The position numbers and the translations under genes are program-made. Shown piece by piece: positions 22,611 to 34,415 of a stretch of DNA of 64,000 nucleotides; the stretch's first letter is position 1, and each line of letters begins with the position of its first letter. The notes under the pieces are model-generated. The model saw only the letters and a list, made by a program, of their open reading frames with translations. It did no database searches and was not told the origin of the DNA. Location of the stretch: positions 20,953,179-21,017,178 of the forward strand of contig OW386286.2 in NCBI GenBank assembly GCA_936432065.2, read 5' to 3'. Source of the DNA: Rutpela maculata (taxonomy: Eukaryota; Arthropoda; Insecta; Coleoptera; Cerambycidae).

Positions 22611-23340
22611 TCAAAAACGAAGAGTATATTGTATTTGATCGGCACATTTCTAAATCAGTAAATATCGCTCGCAGACAAAAAAATTTCATATCATTGTGTT
22701 AGTGAACGAATTTTCAAAATATCCGTCTGTCCGTCCGTCCGTCATGTTTCTTGTAAGCACGATAACTCAAGAAAGAAAAATCCGATTGTATTGAAATTTG
22801 GACAGTGAGTTAATGTTAGCTAGAGGAAGAACCCTATTGTTTCTGAACAAAATCTATCGGTAAATAAAAATGTTATTAATGATTTAAATTTGAAAAAAAA
22901 AATTTTTTGATTTTTATGTTTTTGTAATTGAATAGAAATCTGGTAGAATGATATTTCACTTTAATATCTAAATATTTAAATATTTTACAAATATACATTT
23001 CATAACGTAATATACAACCGTGAAAATATGATTTTAGCTCGTGTCTTACGTTATATGTAAAAATTTACATTTTTTTACGTGTAAGGTGGTGGTGTAGTTC
23101 TTACGCTTTTGACTCGTAATCCAAGGGTCCCGGGTTCGAAACCCAAATGGGGTTTGGTATGTTTTTTTAATTTTACTTTATTTTACACATACCATTATTT
23201 TACCAACTAAGTTCGTACTATAAAATTAAAAATGTCTAAAATTAACACTATTTACAAAAAAAACTGCGAAGAGTATCCTATAGAATGTGTAACAATTATA
23301 TAAAAAGTTCAGTGAACAGGCGAAGAGTACGTTTTTAGCT
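22611..23340. repeat. Repeat with terminal hairpin and tRNA-like core
   Basis: It opens with the hairpin tactcttc-tcaaaaac-gaagagta. The word gaagagta returns at 23267 and 23321. It includes a gtccgtccgtcc tract (22724-22744) followed by cacgataactcaagaaagaa, a type of sequence common in insect interspersed repeats, and a tRNA-like segment near 23091-23160. The exact ends are unclear. Confidence 0.4.
23091..23160 (+). ncRNA. tRNA-like sequence with intact B box (tRNA pseudogene or SINE core)
   Basis: The B box gggttcgaaaccc is perfect, with a T arm that pairs. Before it, a seven-base loop ctcgtaa would place anticodon CGT (threonine), but the anticodon stem has a mismatch and the acceptor stem does not close. 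It may drive pol III transcription of the surrounding repeat. I do not call it a functional tRNA. Confidence 0.45.
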
Positions 23341-23367
23341 TGTTTTGTTATTGTAAAACTTTGTGTT

Positions 23368-24009
23368 CAGACACTTCGATTATTGTGCAAGTATCCTAAA
23401 TTTTCTTGATAACAGCAGCATTGCTGTATTACAGAAACTGTAGAACAGAGAAATGCGGATTATATTAAGATGCAACAGATTTACACCTATTAGAACAATG
23501 TTGAATGTACTTGACTGGTTAAGTGTGAAACAACGGTTAACATATTTTACCTTAATTTTTATATACAAAATTTTGAATGGTTTACTCCCTTCTAATTTCA
23601 ACAAATATATTACTTTTAATAATCAAGTGCATAATCACTTAACTAGATTAAATAGTCATTTATACATTGAAAGAAAGAAATGTACCAAACATATACACAC
23701 ATTGTTTTCTGATGGGTGCCGGGAATATAATATCTTACCAAATGAAGTCAAAGAAAGTACTAACTTGATTACATTTAAACAAAAGTTATTGGAACATGTT
23801 AAAAGTTCTTAGCATGGCACCCATGCACATTATGCACATTATTATTTTTATTTCATTAATGTTTTTATTATTTTATTCTCTTTCTCTTTCATACTGTCTA
23901 CTAGTTTTTATATTTTGTTGGTGCTTTTAAATGCAAGATATCGTTATAAAATTGTTATATATTGTGAATGTGTCGAAGACATGTATTAGGTTTGTCCTAT
24001 TTAATAAAG

Positions 24010-24042
<33 letters not shown>
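23368..24042 (+). pseudogene. 3' end of a Jockey/CR1-like non-LTR retrotransposon
   Basis: An ORF equivalent to the RT C-terminal region runs to TAG 23812. It includes NREMRIILRCNRFTP-like sequence before 23453, then LSVKQRLTYFTLIFIYKILN, HNHLTRLNSH and a final EYNILPNEVKES. This is the region after the catalytic core. A 3' UTR of about 190 bases ends in a polyadenylation-like aataaag and a (TTA)n tail (24007-24042). Everything 5' of about 23368 is missing, as in standard 5' truncation. Confidence 0.8.
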
Positions 24043-24044
<2 letters not shown>

Positions 24045-25246
24045 ATTTTATAACATTCCAGTTAGCACCTGACAAAACTTGTGCGAAATTACAACTAGGC
24101 GACCAGAAATCGTTCGGTTCACAGCCTCTCCCAGCTTAAAACATTGCTCAAGGGCTGTGATTGGGGTAGTCTAATTACATTTAATTAAAGATAATTATCC
24201 TGGATTTTACTTGTATACCTTTCACCCACGCCCTAATTTTAAGAGACCGTGACCCTATAATCACCATATCACAATTTAAATTAGTTGGAGCTTGTATTAC
24301 GAGTAACTAAACTTCTCGTTGGCCCGAAAACAGATTAACCCAGTGACCCCCTATGCATCAATATCATTTAGGTAGGCGAAAAGTTTTGTAACGTTTTAAC
24401 AAAATAAATAATTTTTTAAAGTTATCCGCGAAGACAAGCACAATGTTATAGATATTTAGATATTGTGCCAAATAGGTTCTACTTGTTTATTGTACGTGCA
24501 TTTTGTTCATATACGTCATAGGAACACACTCGTTGCATCCATGAATATTTATTTTATTACTGTCAATAGAAATATTTAATATGAAATGGATGTACTTTGT
24601 GCAGCAAATGCATGAATCTGTCCTTGGGAAAACTAGGGTATAAGTAGTAAAGAATAAAATTTAGAGTGAGTGAAGTTAGGTATATTTTTCCATAGTTTTT
24701 ATTCAAATGAAATTTTTTGGTTTAAAACTAAGATTATATCGAAATTGTTCACCTGCAACTTATGATACATTATCGAAATCAGAACAATCCCACACAGTAC
24801 AATCGGAATATGGGGTGACAAATTGACGTACCTGGATATCCCAGTACGTAAAATAAATACAGAAACGGATGTACCTTTTAGGATATCCTATTTTAGGACG
24901 TCCTCAAGACAGCCCATTTTAGTGCGTCCCAGGATATCCTTTTATGGATGTCAATGGGCTGTCTATGTCGACTAACATCGGGATTAAGAACGGACATCCG
25001 ATGAAGAGCCCTAAATCTCCTTAAAATGTACCCTAATATTAGGTCTCTAATATATTTAAATAAAGCGCCATTTTGATTTCCGGCCGGCCAAACTGGCTAG
25101 GCCAAAGCAACTAGAAAATACCCCAAACACATAGCAACCGTGCTTTATTATTTTTTTCTTTCTTAAATATTTAAATAATGATTATTGTTAGTGGCTGTAT
25201 GAAATATTTTAATGTTGTGTCTTTGTGTTTTATCTATTTAATTCAG
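24043..25246. other. No confirmed gene; repeat with GGATATCC/GGACGTCC words at 24830-24975
   Basis: Bases 24830-24975 contain aggatatcct twice, aggacgtcct and several near matches, and the same vocabulary recurs at 28745-28920. The rest is AT-rich with no ORF. Bases 24060-24180 are slightly GC-richer but lack a splice pair that I can support. Confidence 0.4.
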
Positions 25247-26059
25247 CTTTATTTGAGTGTCTTCATTCCAGACTCTAAAAAGTGAGTACAAATGTATACA
25301 AATATAATATATCTTCATGTTATGAAAAACTTATTTGATTATGATTGAATATTTAATTAGTTATTAATGTCGTGTTCGAAACCACGAAAATTTAATACGA
25401 TTTTTTTTACTTTCAGAATGCCAAAAGAAGCTAAAAAAATGAAGATTTACACACTCACGTATTTTACAATCACTGAGAAACCTACAAAATAAAATATTAA
25501 TTTGGCTCAAGAATTGAATACTGAAATCAACTAGGAGAGAAAATGTAAATCATGTGAAAGTATTGTTAAAGATAAACGTGATGAAATTGAATTTGAGGGT
25601 GACGATAAATAATGTGCCGACTTAGTTAATAATTTTAAAACCAACTAACAACTATGTGGATGAGAATAAGTAAGTAAATATTGTGCTTTAAGATAATTAT
25701 TTGAAACTTTTATTACACTTTTAAACGAAAGATATGATACATTACCTATTACAATCTTTTATCGTGAAATTCTATTTGCCGGAGTGTAATTTATGGATTT
25801 TAATTTATAATTCGGTTATTATTATTCAATGAGTGCTATTATAGGTCATACCTATATCCTTCAATAATTTCTATTATTTTTATCTTGCCCATTTTTCATA
25901 TATTTTTTAATAATAGTGGTTCAAATAATAATAACTACGTTTATTTTAGCTGCACCCATGAATGAGTATATTATGGAAAACGAAGCAGAGAAGCTGTTAA
26001 AAGATTATCCGACAAGTGCAAAAGAGAAGAGCGAGGCAAAGAAAAGAATAGAGAAGTAG
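25247..26059 (+). pseudogene. Possible decayed three-exon gene
   Basis: Three segments have convincing borders: 25247-25281 (attcag| ... aa|gtgagt), 25417-25669 (actttcag|aATGCC ... aa|gtaagt) and 25950-26059 (ttattttag|ctgcacccATG ... TAG). The middle segment starts MPKEAKKMKIYTLTYFTITE but meets a stop after 24 codons. A later stretch (CKSCESIVKDKRDEIEFEGD) is protein-like in another phase. The last encodes MNEYIMENEAEKLLKDYPTS and a lysine-rich end. I do not recognise the family. Confidence 0.25.
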
Positions 26060-26074
26060 GAGTGCACTACATCT

Positions 26075-26770
26075 TAAAAAAACCGCTGCCCAAGGAATCA
26101 CTACTTCCACATCCAAATTTTTTATCCAAGTCACTCACAACGAAAAAAATTAGTATGTGGAAATAATTGTTTATGGAACTTTAATAATATAATATTTGAA
26201 ATCCTCTACCCCAAAAACCTATAAAACGATACCCCACATCGGTAGCGGAGTGGGGGTGGTGATAGGGGGTGGTAGTGGGGGTGGATGAAGTAAAAAAATA
26301 TTTTGAGGTTTCTGGTTCTTGTACACACACTAAATCACAATTTTTTTCATCCCATTTAATAATGGGGTGGGGGTGGTAATGGGGGTGGCTAATGCCAAAA
26401 CTTTTTCTGGGACCTTAGCTTCTCTTGTATATACTAAATACCAATTTTATGGACTCTTACCTGCTTGATTTACCTATTTTCCCCAAATTTATCCCAATTT
26501 ACCCCCCAACCCTTCGACGGAACAAGATGAAAATATAATCTAGTTCTAGATCTCGTTAAAGTACATATGTGTACCAAATTTCAAGTCAATATCTCAAACG
26601 GTTCCAGAGTAAACGTGCGCACAAAAAAAGTTACAGACAGACCGACAGACAGAATTTTTTTTTTTCGTTCAAACTTAAAATCTCGACGTTTCGTGACATT
26701 CTAAGCCTATTTGAACAATAAAAATTTAAAAATATTTTTTTGTCGTTACTTCCACTGGATGTGGAAGTAA
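26075..26770 (+). mobile_element. Helentron-like element, copy 2 (uninterrupted)
   Basis: Same start, G-rich tracts, gacagaccgacagac tract and terminal hairpin (26748-26768) as the copy at 5786-6682, without the palindromic insertion. It gives the unoccupied structure of the family, about 690 bp. It begins directly after the stop of the preceding gene-like module. Confidence 0.7.
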
Positions 26771-26946
26771 TTCATATTCGGCTATTATTAAATTGCAAAA
26801 GTATATAGGTATTTATTTTACATTTTTCTAAGAAGTTTGCTTTTTAACATTACAAATGTCTTTAAATATTGAATGTGTTTAGCTTATTTCTATTATTAAA
26901 ATATTATTATTATTTAAGTAGCACTTAATTCCATACATGCAAAATA

Positions 26947-28465
26947 CACAGCCCCAAAAAAAAAAAAAAAGTTCAAAGCAGCGAACCAGACCCATGTATT
27001 CCTATGTATTTTCGGTCGCTGAATCCGAATCCGGGGTCAAAAAAAATCGTACACCACCAAAATCATTAGCTAGAGCCAAAAAACACCCCTGAAATGGGGT
27101 AAAAAGAATATTAAGCTACGAGAATAGTTGTTACATCTTAATCAATCGAATTATACAAATCAAGGTTAAACAGAAGCGTACATACAATAGATATGAAACA
27201 CACCCCCAGGGAGGGGTGAAAACTAGCCCCCATATATAAAAAAATCGATCCAAAACAGCAATGAGTGCTGAAAAAGCTCAAAATGTCTAAGTTTTGTTAA
27301 AGTGATAAGAAACTGTATCAGGTCCGACGTAATATTCATAAACTGCCCCTATAGAGTTGAGAACAACCACCTCCAAGTTTAAAGGACACGAGAAAAACAA
27401 GAAAAAACGTAAAATACAACAGGATTTCTATTTTCATGGATGCTATGATTGGCTGAAATTGCGTTGTGTGGAAGAGAGAAGAAACTAGACTATGTTCGAC
27501 GCTGTGCTTAAAAACCACCCCCACGGGGTTGAGAGACGCCACCTCTATAAAGAAAAAAAAACTATGGAAATGGAACGAATAAGCAACAATATAGCTTTTT
27601 CGTTACATCTTGAATTACGGTAGTTTACATCCTTTCTGGGGGTGTTATTAATAACATTTATAGGACATGAGTTTCAAACTGTAAATCCGGTTAGTTTCTC
27701 TCTGTTTTTCCAGCATCCTACAGATATAGGGGTAGTATCTCGCAACCCCGTGGGGGTGGTTTTCAAGCACATCGTCGAACATAGTCTAGTTTCTTCTCTC
27801 TTCCACACAACGCAGGTGTTTCGAATTTTTATAGAAGTCACTATAACTTTTTATAGTCAAATCTTACATAGGGGGTAGTTTTCACACCCTTTGAGGGTTG
27901 ACAGTGTAGGATGTTGATGGTACGTAAGTTTCTGATTAGTTTAGAGTACCTCGCAATTTCAGCCAATCATAGCATCCATGAAAATAGAAATCCTGTTGGA
28001 TTTTACGTTTTTTCTTGTTTTTCTCGTGTCCTTTGAACTTAAAGGTGGTTGTTCTCAACCTTATAGGGGCAGTTTATGAATATTACGTCGGACCTGATGT
28101 AGTTTCTTAAAACTTAGACATTTCGAGCTTTTTCAGCAGTCATTGCTGTTTTGGATCGATTTTTTTATATATGGGGGCTAGTTTTCGCCCCTCCCTGGGG
28201 GTGTGTTTCATATCTGTTGTATGTACGCTGCTGTTTAACCTTAATTTGTATAATTCGATTGATTAAGAAGTAACAACTATTCTGGTAGCTTAATCTTCTT
28301 TTTATCCCATTTCAGGGGTGCTTTTTGGCTCTAGCTAATGATTTTGGGGTTATACTATTTTTTTTTACCCCGGATTCGGATTCAGCGACCGAAAATACAT
28401 AGGGATGCATGGGTCTGGTTCACTGCTTTGAACTTTTATTTTTTTTTTTTTTTTGTGGGGCTGTG
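26947..28465. mobile_element. Large fold-back element with arms of about 600 bp
   Basis: It starts cacagccccaaaaaaa and ends with the inverse (ggggctgtg). The arms pair for most of their length: atgtattttcggtcgctgaa, gaaacacacccccagggagg, ggtccgacgtaatattcata and ctatgattggctgaaattgc all recur inverted on the right. The right arm has an extra segment of about 150 bases (27810-27958). The left and right 60 bases resemble MITE 9817-10167. No transposase is present. Confidence 0.85.
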
Positions 28466-28517
28466 ATATTTCTGTTAGTAGTATAACATTATTGTCTAAA
28501 TGATAGTTGTGGCATTT

Positions 28518-28755
28518 TCTTAATTTTTATGTTTCTTGATGGGATCCTTTGCCACATGTTTTCTTTTAAAACAATGTCCGTAAAATCTACAAAGTAATGC
28601 AATTATTCAGTATTTTACTCAAAAAAGTCACAGGCGTATAGGTTATTTTCCAGTAAAATACTGGATAATTGTTTTATTTTGTTGATATTACGGACATTGT
28701 CTTAGAAGAAAACACACATGGCAGAGGTTCCCACCTAGAAACAGAAAAATTAAGT
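28518..28755. repeat. Inverted repeat, arms about 105 bp
   Basis: Sequence 28518-28625 (cttaatttttatgtttc, tgccacatgttttctt, caatgtccgtaa) is mirrored at 28643-28755. A one-arm relative lies at 22466-22570. Confidence 0.65.
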
Positions 28756-29783
28756 TGCCCGTGGATATCTGTTTGCAGTCCGTAGGATATCCCGGGACAT
28801 CTCAGTATGTAGTTTGTACAGCCTATTCGTAATACTTAGGACATCCCGAAATATCCCGGGATGTCCTGGTACGTCCTTTGTACAAGCGCCGGTATATCCT
28901 TCAGGACGTCCCTCGTACTACTTTTATCTGATACCGAGTTGTGACATTGGGATGACCAAAAGAGTGCCGAAAAGCATACAAACTGGGATATTAAGATGTC
29001 GCGAGACTAGTGACTGGGTTTCACCCAGTGACGTCACAGTGCTTTTCGCGAGGATTTCAACTTTAATTATTTATTGCAAAGTAAGTACTGCGATTTAAGA
29101 GCTGATATTCGGTGTGGCGTGTTTTCATACATAAACACGCACTTTAATTGAAATTTAAAAAAATGGGCAAAATATTAATCAAATATGTATACGCAATCGG
29201 CGACGCCCGACCGTAACTTCTGTTCGTTCAAAATTAGTAAAAGGAATAAAATTTAATGGGTTATATATAACTTTCTTTTGTTGGATAGCTTCTGTTTTTC
29301 TCGATTCGTGACGTTTAATTAACAATCATAAATTATTTATTTTTCATAAGAAAATACTAATATTCTTTTTATAGTAGCTATTACAACATTACTGCACTCG
29401 ATTATCGTATAAGAAAAGAGTAATAATTTAGAAAAGAGCTAGAGGCTCAAGGGGATTCTGACGGGTAATGAATTTATGAGAAGGCTGATGTAGATACTTG
29501 ATTAGAGATAAAGGAAAGAAAAGAGGAAAGGGATATTCATTAATTTTTAGAGGAAAAACATTTTAATTGTTCGGTTTTAGTTATAGTTATACATGTGTAA
29601 GAAGGTATTTTATAGTACAAAGTCGACAGAAAAAGTAAATTTTCCATAATTTTTGTGGTATATTGAATTAAAATCATTCAACATTCGACCATCAATGTGA
29701 TATTATAAAGGTTCCATTTGTAGATATAAAACATTTTACAAACTTAAACTCAGATATAACATGCTCGATACACCTACACAATT
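28756..29783. other. No gene seen; GGAYRTCC-rich tract at 28745-28920
   Basis: The tract is rich in ggatatcc, ggacatcc and ggacgtcc, as at 24830-24975. The ORF 28814-29098 crosses it and is not protein-like. The remainder is AT-rich. Confidence 0.4.
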
Positions 29784-30055
29784 CAAGGGCGGACTTACGC
29801 CTTCTTTCTGGGGGGGGGGACATCCTTATTAAAATATGCATCAAAATTTTTTAACCCCTTAACAGAGCCGTGGAGAGAAATTACGAGCCCATGGTGAAAA
29901 ATGTTTGTGAAAATTGATAAGCGGAGGGAAGAAATTCCAAAAAATGATGAGCGGGAAGGAGAAATCCGAAAAAAAAATTGTTTAAATTATAATGCAAAAC
30001 CGAGCCCCCCAAACAAGCCCGGGCCTCTCAAAATAAGCCCGGGCCCGGAGGGGAA
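29784..30055 (+). mobile_element. hAT-like left end and partial repeat
   Basis: It opens caagggcggacttacgcc, close to the end of the hAT MITE at 17763, and includes gatgagcggg units and aagcccgggcctct shared with 7040-7235. No right end or matching flank (acacaatt expected) was found, so it is probably truncated or split by the next element. Confidence 0.4.
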
Positions 30056-30057
30056 TC

Positions 30058-32590
30058 ACCCCCGCACGAGGGGGCAACCGCTGAGGGGAAATAGTGTACA
30101 AATCGGAGGAATTAGGAAGGAATTAGAAAGGAATTGAAGGTATTTCGGAAGGAATTATTAGGTATTAAGGGAATTAAAGGGGAATTTGGAGGAAATAAAT
30201 ATTATTACGAGGTATTAGAAGGGAATTAAGAGGAAATAAAAGGTATTAGGAGGGAATTAGAGCGTAAAAATATTGAAATGGAATGTTTATCTTGAAGAAT
30301 TACATACCAATTCTTATATAAAGGACGTCAGTGTTGTAAAAACATTAGGGCAGAGATTAGCACTAAAAATATTTAGTAAAGAAAAAATATTTAATTTAAT
30401 TAAACTACCGATGATACTATGGACTTCTAGTTCAGTAATAACGATTTATATCGGACAAAATTCATAAAGTTTTGAAAATTGGTAGAAATGTTAAGGATAG
30501 CATAAGAATTACTAAACCGAAAAGTTCCCACCCCTAAATAGTGTGCTTCATCTCCTAGCCGTTTCCACCCCCATTTTGAGGTTTTCTAGATTATCTCGGG
30601 AACGGTGCACTTTTTGATCAATTATTCCTTATAAAATTCTCTATAAAAACGTATCTACACTTGTTTCCCTAAAATTATTAGTACCGTGGGAAATAAGGCG
30701 CACACATAAGGGTTGGTTCCGGTCAACACAATAAATTGTAATCATTACTATAATCTACTTTAAAATTCAATGTTTAACGCTAAAGCAGTAGCTACTAAAC
30801 TCCACCTAAAATTATAATAAATGTACCACTTCCACCCTCTCACCTCTATAAAATAACGCGATTTTTAAAGAAGCAAAAATATTGTATATTGTACTTGTTT
30901 CCACGCCACCCTAGAGGTAAAGTACTTGGCGTGTGGTGTCCCCTGTAGGCCGAATCCACTAATTATCAAAAGATTTCTTACGTTAATTAATCTTCATCGT
31001 CTTCCATAGATTCGACATTCATGCATGCTTGTACGTGGTAATGGTAACACATTGTGGAGCAACGTAAGCCTGCTCTTCTGCAACTGCATATGTTTTCGCA
31101 CCCTAATTTGCATGAACAAGAAATTAGTGTTATAACGGATTCTTTTGTTGTCATAGTTCGAGTTAATATACCGCCAACTTTATTCCATCCCCAATCAGTA
31201 GCTTCTAGAGCAACGTTTTTCCATGTTTGAATTTGGTAAAAAACGCGATATGAGTGTTGCCGAGCAGCAGCATAAGTTGTTGGTAGTTTTGATAATATTA
31301 CAGTATTGTTCGCTTTACCAACAAGTTTTTTAAAAGCCATGAATCTGTATACATCTAGACTTTTTTCTGCGAAGGTAGAGTTGTATAAAGCTAGAACAAA
31401 TCGCTCTCCTACGTCTACAATTTCTCCATGACTAGCTTTTTAATTATTAAATCTTTGCACGATGTCTTGTAATACTTCAGTAATATAACAGTTAAAATTG
31501 TAATATATTGGACAAAATTCATAAAGTTTCAAAAATTGCGTGCTTCATCCCCTAGAGGACGTCGTTTCCACCCCCATTTTGAGGTTTTCTAGATTATTTC
31601 TGGAACGGTGCATTTTTCCATAAAAAAACCTATATACAGAATTATTCCTTATAAAATTCTCTATAAAAAACTTATCCATACTTTTTTCCTAAAATTAATA
31701 GTACTTTGGTAAATGAGGCGCAAATGTAATCAGCGCAGGTCATATAATTCGCTGAATATCCGTATGGCTATTTCCAAAGCTGTCTTTACGTGAAAAAAGT
31801 ATAAATATCTGTACCCCACCACAATGTAAAAAATTTCAATTTCTCCCACTACATCTCAGACGACCCAAGGTCACTGCATTATTTTAACGCTGTTACTGTT
31901 CAGGGCTGCCAATGTGCGGGATTTTACGCAAAAACACGGTATTTTAAACCCACTTTCGGATAAAATCAAAACCGAAAGTCGGCCATTTTGGTTCTTTACA
32001 TTATATAATTGGAAATTATATCCCGTATCACTACATCAAATTTGAAAAAAATCCATTCGCCCATTCAAAAGTTACAACAGTGTCCTTATCGACTGAGCGA
32101 CCCGGTATACAATATTCTCGCTTCATCAAAAATCGCATTATTTTATAGGGGTGAGAGAAATTTATTATAATTTTAGACGGACTTTAGTAGCTACTGCTTT
32201 AGCGTTAAGTATTGAACTTTAAATTATATTATAGTAAAGATTACAATTTATTGTGTTGACCGGAACCAACCCTTATGTGTGCGCCTTATTTCCCACGATA
32301 CTATTAATTTTAGGAAAAAAGCGTAGAGACATTTCTGATAGAGAATTTTATAAGGAACAATTTTGTATATAGGTATTTTTATCAAAAAGTGCACCGTTTC
32401 CGAGATAATCTAGAAAATATTAAGGTATTAGGAGGAAGTAAAGGTATTTGAGGAATTAGGGGAATTACAAGGAATTAAAGGGGAAATAAAGGGTATTTTT
32501 CTAGAATAGGTATTAGGTGTACAAAATTTTGCCAGCGGTTGCCCCCTCGCCCCCGCACCACCTCGCCCCCGCACCCTCGACAGGGTTGCC
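30058..32590. mobile_element. Inverted-repeat element of about 2.5 kb carrying a family C ORF
   Basis: The outer words cgagggggcaaccgctg (30070) and cagcggttgccccctcg (32535) are inverted. Farther in, 30520-30900 and 32090-32430 are reverse complements with indels (for example gggttggttccggtcaacac; actgctttagcgtta). A third, direct copy of part of the left arm lies at 31505-31735. The outermost parts are made of repeated gaattaagg/gaattagg words. The minus-strand ORF at 30987-31438 sits between the arms. Confidence 0.65.
30987..31438 (-). pseudogene. Family C protein, C-terminal part with cysteine-rich CXC-type motif
   Basis: The minus frame is open from an upstream stop at 31439-31441 to TAA at 30987. 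It reads GEIVDVGERFVLALYNSTF, then LPTTYAAARQHSYRVFYQIQ, DWGWNKVGG, and a cysteine cluster ISCSCKLGCENICSCRRAGL followed by CSTMCYHYHVQACMN. The spacing of eight cysteines resembles CXC/tesmin-like metal-binding motifs. I recall insect and cnidarian multicopy proteins that combine a nuclease-like VGED block with this tail. The upstream part is missing here. A related copy is at 41470-41967. Role unknown, probably transposon-linked. Confidence 0.6.
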
Positions 32591-32704
32591 CCTTAAAAAT
32601 TGATAGGTATGATTTTTGTTCTGAATTCGCATTGTAATATGAAGTGTAGCAGAATATAAAACCATATAACTTCTATTTAATAATTTTTGAAAATATAATC
32701 ATAT

Positions 32705-34144
32705 AGTCCAATCAATGAATCCCCAAAAGGGGATTGTAGAGAACATTTAGGAGGGGAGAATTTTCCTCTTCAGGGATGTGTTGGGGGTAGTTAGGAGGTA
32801 AAAATCCCCGCCTCTAGCCTCACCGCTTCAGGGGGGTAGGGGGGTGGAAAGGTTCCTTTTTTTATTCTTCGCTTATAACTGGGAAACGATGCGTCGTATG
32901 GAAAAAGTTAATCTATGCAAAATTAAACGTAATTAAATTTTCCACAAGAATGTTTATATTCATTTTCTTCCTATGTGTTACAGTTTACGAGATACTCGCC
33001 AGCGAAAATCGATGATTAATTAAAAAAGTCAATTATGTACTTGGAATATTTCTATCAAAGCGGTTTACCGTTGTCTGCTAATAAATCACAGTCACAAAAC
33101 AATCTTTATTTTACAACACTCGACGTATTTACTAACGTAATATTTTGTCAAAATCCATGCATTTCCTTAAATATACAACGTGACTCACTTAAAATGAAGA
33201 CGCCCTTATAACTTTTTTATTCTGTTTCCGATTTGAATAAAATTTTACTTAAGTATAGAACAAATTAGAACCTACTTATGACCAGCATTATAAAAGCATT
33301 CGGCTGCTACAAAGGCAAAGCCACCTGCGGCACTAAAATATACTGAAAAAAATAAAACATGTTGAATGTTGGCAATTCTAAAAAATGCATCCGATCGGCG
33401 CCACAAACGTACATACACCAAAATTTGATTTGGTTATTGATGGGGGATTTCTCACACATAAGCTCATCTGAAGAGGGAATCCCCGATTTCCTCAATTTGT
33501 GGTGGCTACGTGAAATTCGTCAAGACCCAACAATATGATTTTAAATCTTTTTTCTCATATTTTGGTACCGTAGGTGGAGTTGCCTTTATAGCAGGTGAAT
33601 GATTTTCTGGTCATAAGTAGATCCTAATTTGTTCTATACTTGAGTAAAATTTGATTCAAATCGGAAACAAAATGAAAAAGTTAAAAGGTTATCTTCATTT
33701 TAAGTGAGTCACACTGTATATTTAAGGAAATGTATAGATTCTGACAAAATCTTACGTTAGCAAATACGTCTAGTGTTGTAAAATACAGATTGTTTTGTGA
33801 CTGTGATTTATTAGCAGACCACGGTAAACCGCTTTGATAGAAATATTCAAGGTACATAATTGATTTTTTTTTTATTAATTATCGATTTTCGCTGGCGAAT
33901 ACTCGTAAACTATAACACACAGGGAAAAATGAATATAAACGTTCTTGTGAGAAATTTAATTACGTTTAATTTTGCATAAATTACTTTTTTCCGCACGACG
34001 CATCGTTTCCGAGTTATAAACGAATAATTGAAAAAAGGAACCTATCCACCCCCTCTCCCCCCTGAAGCGGCGGGGCTAGGAGCGGGGACTTTTAGTATGT
34101 CTCCTCTCCTAAATATTCTCTACAACTCTTTCATTGACTGGACT
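32705..34144. mobile_element. Fold-back element with arms of about 600 bp
   Basis: The ends agtccaatcaatgaa and ttcattgactggact are inverted. The arms pair through gcttcaggggggtagggggg, cgcttataactgggaaacg, gccagcgaaaatcgatgatt and gcggtttaccgt to about 33340 and 33555, leaving a spacer of about 215 bases. The G/C-rich blocks form strong stems. A partial relative at 45292-46010 has its own MITE insertion. No coding capacity. Confidence 0.85.
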
Positions 34145-34415
34145 AATAATAGTTATATCCTTTTTAAAAATATATATGTATTCAACTAAATATTTACAAA
34201 GAGCAGTAAATATAAATAAACTTTAATAAATTTAGCAAAATATAATAAAAGAATATTCTTTAATACATGCATGCACAGAAGTCAATGTGATTTATGAAAT
34301 AGAATTTTATATTTTAATGACCAAAACACGTGCAAGTCATCAGTTTTTTTCTTGCACTTTCTTGCAATACTGTAACTATTGATAACACAGGGGAACAAAA
34401 ATTTTTTTGGCCGTC
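34145..34415. other. AT-rich, no feature
   Basis: Nothing recognised between the two mobile elements. Confidence 0.4.

Noticed and set aside
23091..23160. Functional tRNA-Thr gene
   Set aside because: Anticodon stem has a mismatch and the acceptor stem does not pair.
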